A stretch of 8,763 nucleotides of DNA, from positions 1 through 8,763 of the forward strand of contig CAMLOU010000161.1 of the NCBI GenBank assembly GCA_946481735.1, given 5' to 3'. The DNA comes from an uncultured Cellvibrio sp. Lineage in GTDB: Bacteria; Pseudomonadota; Gammaproteobacteria; Pseudomonadales; Cellvibrionaceae. Position numbers and translations under genes: made by a program. The notes beneath the pieces are model-generated. The model was not told where the DNA came from. It saw only the letters and a program-made list of their open reading frames with translations, and searched no databases. Positions within the stretch are counted from its first letter, which is position 1, and the number at the start of each line of letters is the position of its first letter. Below are positions 6,078 through 8,763 of the stretch, piece after piece.

Positions 6078-8763
6078 GCACCTATCCTCTTGTGCAAATC
6101 CTGTAAACGACGGACTTGTATCTGTGAATCGCCCTTCAGTGCCATACACACCGCCTCACCGGCGGCGAGGGTGGTGGTGTAGTACACGCGATGATTTTCG
6201 GCATTGCGACGAATCGATGAAGAATCCCGCGTAGCCTGACGCCCTTCTACGGTGTTGATGATCATATCGATCTCATCGTTCTTGATCATATCAACAATAT
6301 GCGGACGCCCTTCCTGGACCTTGTTAACAATCTGTACATCCAGTCCTGCCTGTTGCAGAACCGCAGCCGTGCCACGCGTAGCGACGATCTTAAAGCCGAG
6401 CTGCGTCAGGTCTTTACCGACTTGCACAATGCCGGTCTTGTCCATATCGCGCACGCTGACAAACACGGTTCCGCCAGCCGCAATGCGGTTGTTCGCGCCC
6501 AACTGCGACTTGCCATAGGCTTCGCCGAAGGTATCACCGACTCCCATCACCTCGCCAGTGGATTTCATTTCCGGACCGAGGATCGGGTCAACCGCCGGGA
6601 ATTTATTGAACGGAAATACCGCTTCCTTCACGCTGAAGTAGTCCGGGATGATCTCTTTGGTGAAGCCTTGATCCGCCAGAGACGTACCCGCCTGGCAACG
6701 CGCGGCAATCTTCGCCAGGGACACGCCGATGCACTTGGATACAAACGGCACAGTCCGGGATGCACGCGGATTGACTTCGATCACATAGATCTTGCCATCC
6801 TGATAGGCCAGTTGAGTATTCATAAGGCCGATAACGCCCAGTTCAATAGCCATCTTCTTAACGATCTCGCGCATCTCGTCCTGCACCTCGGCAGGCAGGG
6901 AGTATGGCGGCAGAGAACAGGCCGAGTCACCGGAGTGTACGCCGCACTGCTCAATGTGCTGCATGATGCCGCCGATCACCACTTGCTTGCTGTCCGATAC
7001 GGAATCGATATCCACCTCAATCGCTGCATTGAGGAAGTGGTCAAGCAAGACCGGCGCATCTTCAGAAACCTGCACGGCGGTGCGCATGTAGGTGCGCAGC
7101 TCGTCCTCTTTGTAAACAATCTCCATCGCACGGCCGCCCAATACATAGGACGGACGAACCACCAGGGGATAACCGACTTTATCGGCCGCGAGCAGCGCTT
7201 CTTCCAGTGAGCGCACAATGGCGTTCGGCGGCTGGCGCAGGCCAAGCTTCTCGATCATCTGCTGGAAACGCTCACGGTCTTCGGCCTTGTCGATGGCATC
7301 CGGGCTGGTGCCGATAATAGGCACACCTTCCGCTTCCAACGCGCGCGCCAGTTTCAGCGGCGTCTGGCCACCGAACTGGACGATCACACCGACGGGTTTT
7401 TCTTTGTGGACAATTTCCAACACGTCTTCAAGCGTGACGGGTTCGAAGAACAAGCGGTCGGAGGTGTCATAATCAGTCGATACAGTTTCCGGGTTACAGT
7501 TGACCATGATGGTCTCGTAACCGTCTTCGCGCATCGCCAGGGCGGCGTGTACGCAGCAGTAGTCAAACTCGATACCCTGACCGATACGGTTGGGCCCGCC
7601 GCCGATTACCAGGATCTTTTTCTTGTCGCTGGGGTTGGCTTCGCACTCTTCTTCGTAAGTGGAGTACATATATGCGGTGGATGTCGCAAATTCCGCCGCA
7701 CAGGTATCCACGCGCTTGTAAACCGGACGAATATCGAGTTGCTGGCGATAATGACGCACGGCTTTTTCGGTGCTGCCCAGCAGCAGGGCGAGGCGCTTGT
7801 CCGAGAAACCTTTGCGCTTGAGGCGGAACAGGCTGTCGGCATCCAGATCCTTGAGCGACTTGCCGCGCAGGGATTGCTCAATATCTATCAGTTCCTTGAT
7901 CTGCACCAGGAACCACGGGTCGATAGCAGAGGTTTTAAATACCTCATCAACGGACATGCCCATACGGAAAGCATCACCCACGTACCAGATGCGCTCGGCA
8001 CCCGGAGTCGCCAGTTCGCGACGTACACGCGCCGCACCTTCTTCGCTGGCAAAATCCACCTTGGACTCGAAACCGGCTGAGCCGACTTCCAGGCCGCGCA
8101 AGGCTTTTTGCAACGACTCCTGGAATGTGCGGCCGATGGCCATGACTTCACCCACGGATTTCATCTGGGTCGTCAGGCGCGCGTCCGCATCGCCGAATTT
8201 TTCGAAGGTGAAACGCGGCACCTTGGTAACCACGTAATCAATGGAGGGCTCGAACGATGCCGGTGTGGCACCGCCGGTAATTTCGTTCTGCAATTCATCC
8301 AGGGTGTAGCCAACAGCCAATTTGGCTGCAACCTTGGCAATGGGGAAACCCGTAGCCTTGGAAGCCAGGGCAGATGAACGGGATACACGGGGGTTCATCT
8401 CGATAACGACCATGCGGCCATCCACCGGGTTAACCGCGAACTGCACGTTGGAACCGCCGGTCTCTACACCGATCTCACGCAACACCGCGATCGATGCATT
8501 GCGCATGATCTGGTATTCCTTGTCGGTCAGGGTCTGGGCCGGGGCAACAGTGATAGAGTCGCCGGTGTGCACACCCATGGGGTCAAAGTTTTCGATGGAA
8601 CAAACAATAATGCAGTTGTCGTTTTTGTCGCGAACGACCTCCATCTCGTACTCTTTCCAGCCGAGCACGCTTTCCTCGATCAGCACCTCGGTGGTCGGCG
8701 AGGCGTCGATGCCGCCCTCGACGATGTCGATGAATTCCTCGCGGTTGTAGGCGATGCCGCCGC
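6074..8763 (-). CDS. carB: Carbamoyl-phosphate synthase large subunit, N-terminus cut off by the window
   Basis: Makes carbamoyl phosphate from bicarbonate, ammonia delivered by CarA, and two ATP, feeding arginine and pyrimidine synthesis. The 895 visible residues correspond to about residue 179 onward of the 1073-residue E. coli protein; the first visible residues are [10 protein letters not shown]. In order: the end of the carboxyphosphate ATP-grasp domain with metal ligands in [13 protein letters not shown] (from 119), the oligomerisation domain (about 225-375) ending in [13 protein letters not shown], the carbamoyl-phosphate ATP-grasp domain beginning at [17 protein letters not shown] and containing [14 protein letters not shown], and the C-terminal MGS-like allosteric domain (about 759-895). 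In that domain S769, K775, T795 and T798 match residues of the E. coli effector site, so UMP/ornithine control is plausible. No frameshift or lost motif is seen. The stop overlaps the greA start by 4 nt. carA is expected just beyond the right edge. Confidence 0.98.
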   Translation of the reverse strand, partial: GGIAYNREEFIDIVEGGIDASPTTEVLIEESVLGWKEYEMEVVRDKNDNCIIVCSIENFDPMGVHTGDSITVAPAQTLTDKEYQIMRNASIAVLREIGVETGGSNVQFAVNPVDGRMVVIEMNPRVSRSSALASKATGFPIAKVAAKLAVGYTLDELQNEITGGATPASFEPSIDYVVTKVPRFTFEKFGDADARLTTQMKSVGEVMAIGRTFQESLQKALRGLEVGSAGFESKVDFASEEGAARVRRELATPGAERIWYVGDAFRMGMSVDEVFKTSAIDPWFLVQIKELIDIEQSLRGKSLKDLDADSLFRLKRKGFSDKRLALLLGSTEKAVRHYRQQLDIRPVYKRVDTCAAEFATSTAYMYSTYEEECEANPSDKKKILVIGGGPNRIGQGIEFDYCCVHAALAMREDGYETIMVNCNPETVSTDYDTSDRLFFEPVTLEDVLEIVHKEKPVGVIVQFGGQTPLKLARALEAEGVPIIGTSPDAIDKAEDRERFQQMIEKLGLRQPPNAIVRSLEEALLAADKVGYPLVVRPSYVLGGRAMEIVYKEDELRTYMRTAVQVSEDAPVLLDHFLNAAIEVDIDSVSDSKQVVIGGIMQHIEQCGVHSGDSACSLPPYSLPAEVQDEMREIVKKMAIELGVIGLMNTQLAYQDGKIYVIEVNPRASRTVPFVSKCIGVSLAKIAARCQAGTSLADQGFTKEIIPDYFSVKEAVFPFNKFPAVDPILGPEMKSTGEVMGVGDTFGEAYGKSQLGANNRIAAGGTVFVSVRDMDKTGIVQVGKDLTQLGFKIVATRGTAAVLQQAGLDVQIVNKVQEGRPHIVDMIKNDEIDMIINTVEGRQATRDSSSIRRNAENHRVYYTTTLAAGEAVCMALKGDSQIQVRRLQDLHKRIGA
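6085..6090 (-). promoter_or_regulatory. Shine-Dalgarno site that fixes the greA start
   Basis: AGAGGA read on the - strand, seven bases before the greA ATG and within the last codons of carB. It decides the start at 6077. Confidence 0.8.

Noticed and set aside
6078..6149. N-terminal extension of GreA to an ATG at 6149
   Set aside because: The extra 24 residues lie inside carB, have no counterpart in GreA, and the start at 6077 has the better ribosome site.
5499..6182. A 227-codon + strand open frame spanning greA and the spacer
   Set aside because: It runs antisense through all of greA and through the greA terminator stem; no motif supports it.
6299..7210. A 303-codon open frame on the + strand opposite carB
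   Set aside because: It is fully antisense to an intact, highly conserved carB; its translation is rich in H, R and L as expected of an antisense shadow and shows no family motif.
7406..8080. A 224-codon + strand open frame opposite carB
   Set aside because: Also a complementary-frame shadow of carB with no recognisable domain or ribosome site.
1..8763. A new defence, mobile or biosynthetic system in the window
   Set aside because: Apart from the REP pair and the RmlD-like gene, every coding region is a recognised core gene with intact motifs; there is no tRNA, rRNA, CRISPR array, transposase, phage gene or toxin-antitoxin pair that I can see.

Overview
The window is an ordinary stretch of gammaproteobacterial chromosome made mostly of housekeeping genes: fatty-acid and isoprenoid synthesis on the + strand, pyrimidine/arginine precursor synthesis and transcription elongation on the - strand. 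The full set (FabA/FabB anaerobic unsaturated fatty acid pathway, an IspB-type polyprenyl synthase, the carB-greA order, GreA and CarB very close to enterobacterial and pseudomonad sequences) points to a gammaproteobacterium. The mix resembles Cellvibrionaceae or related marine/soil lineages, but the genus is inference from memory and was not tested.

Layout. 1-91 (-) is the first 30 codons of a response regulator reading out of the window. 92-379 is a divergent intergenic region, AT-rich in its middle. 380-1186 (+) is an Sfp-type 4'-phosphopantetheinyl transferase; an in-frame upstream ATG at 302 is possible but less likely. 1265-2227 (+) is a polyprenyl diphosphate synthase whose promoter overlaps the end of the transferase gene. 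2362-2886 (+) is fabA and 3076-4290 (+) is fabB, each with its own recognisable promoter and separated by a 189-bp spacer holding a strong hairpin and small palindromes. A textbook bidirectional terminator follows fabB, then a 93-bp element made of two inverted GTAG-headed REP hairpins (REPIN/BIME-like). 4475-5347 (-) is an RmlD-like short-chain dehydrogenase homologue in which the residues normally used for catalysis appear lost. 5537-5573 (-) is a strong intrinsic terminator closing greA. 5598-6077 (-) is greA, overlapping by 4 nt (ATGA) the end of carB, which fills 6074-8763 (-) and lacks only about its first 178 codons.

How the genes work together. FabA makes the trans-2/cis-3 decenoyl-ACP branch point and FabB elongates the cis product, so the pair sets membrane unsaturation. 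The phosphopantetheinyl transferase could arm the acyl carrier protein they use, or a secondary-metabolite carrier; the sequence does not decide. The polyprenyl synthase makes the ubiquinone side chain. CarB and GreA form the end of a car operon.

I looked for an undescribed system and did not find a convincing one. The observations most worth following are the catalytically degenerate RmlD-like protein, the REPIN-like element, the odd Shine-Dalgarno placement before the transferase, and the palindromes and hairpin around fabA/fabB.
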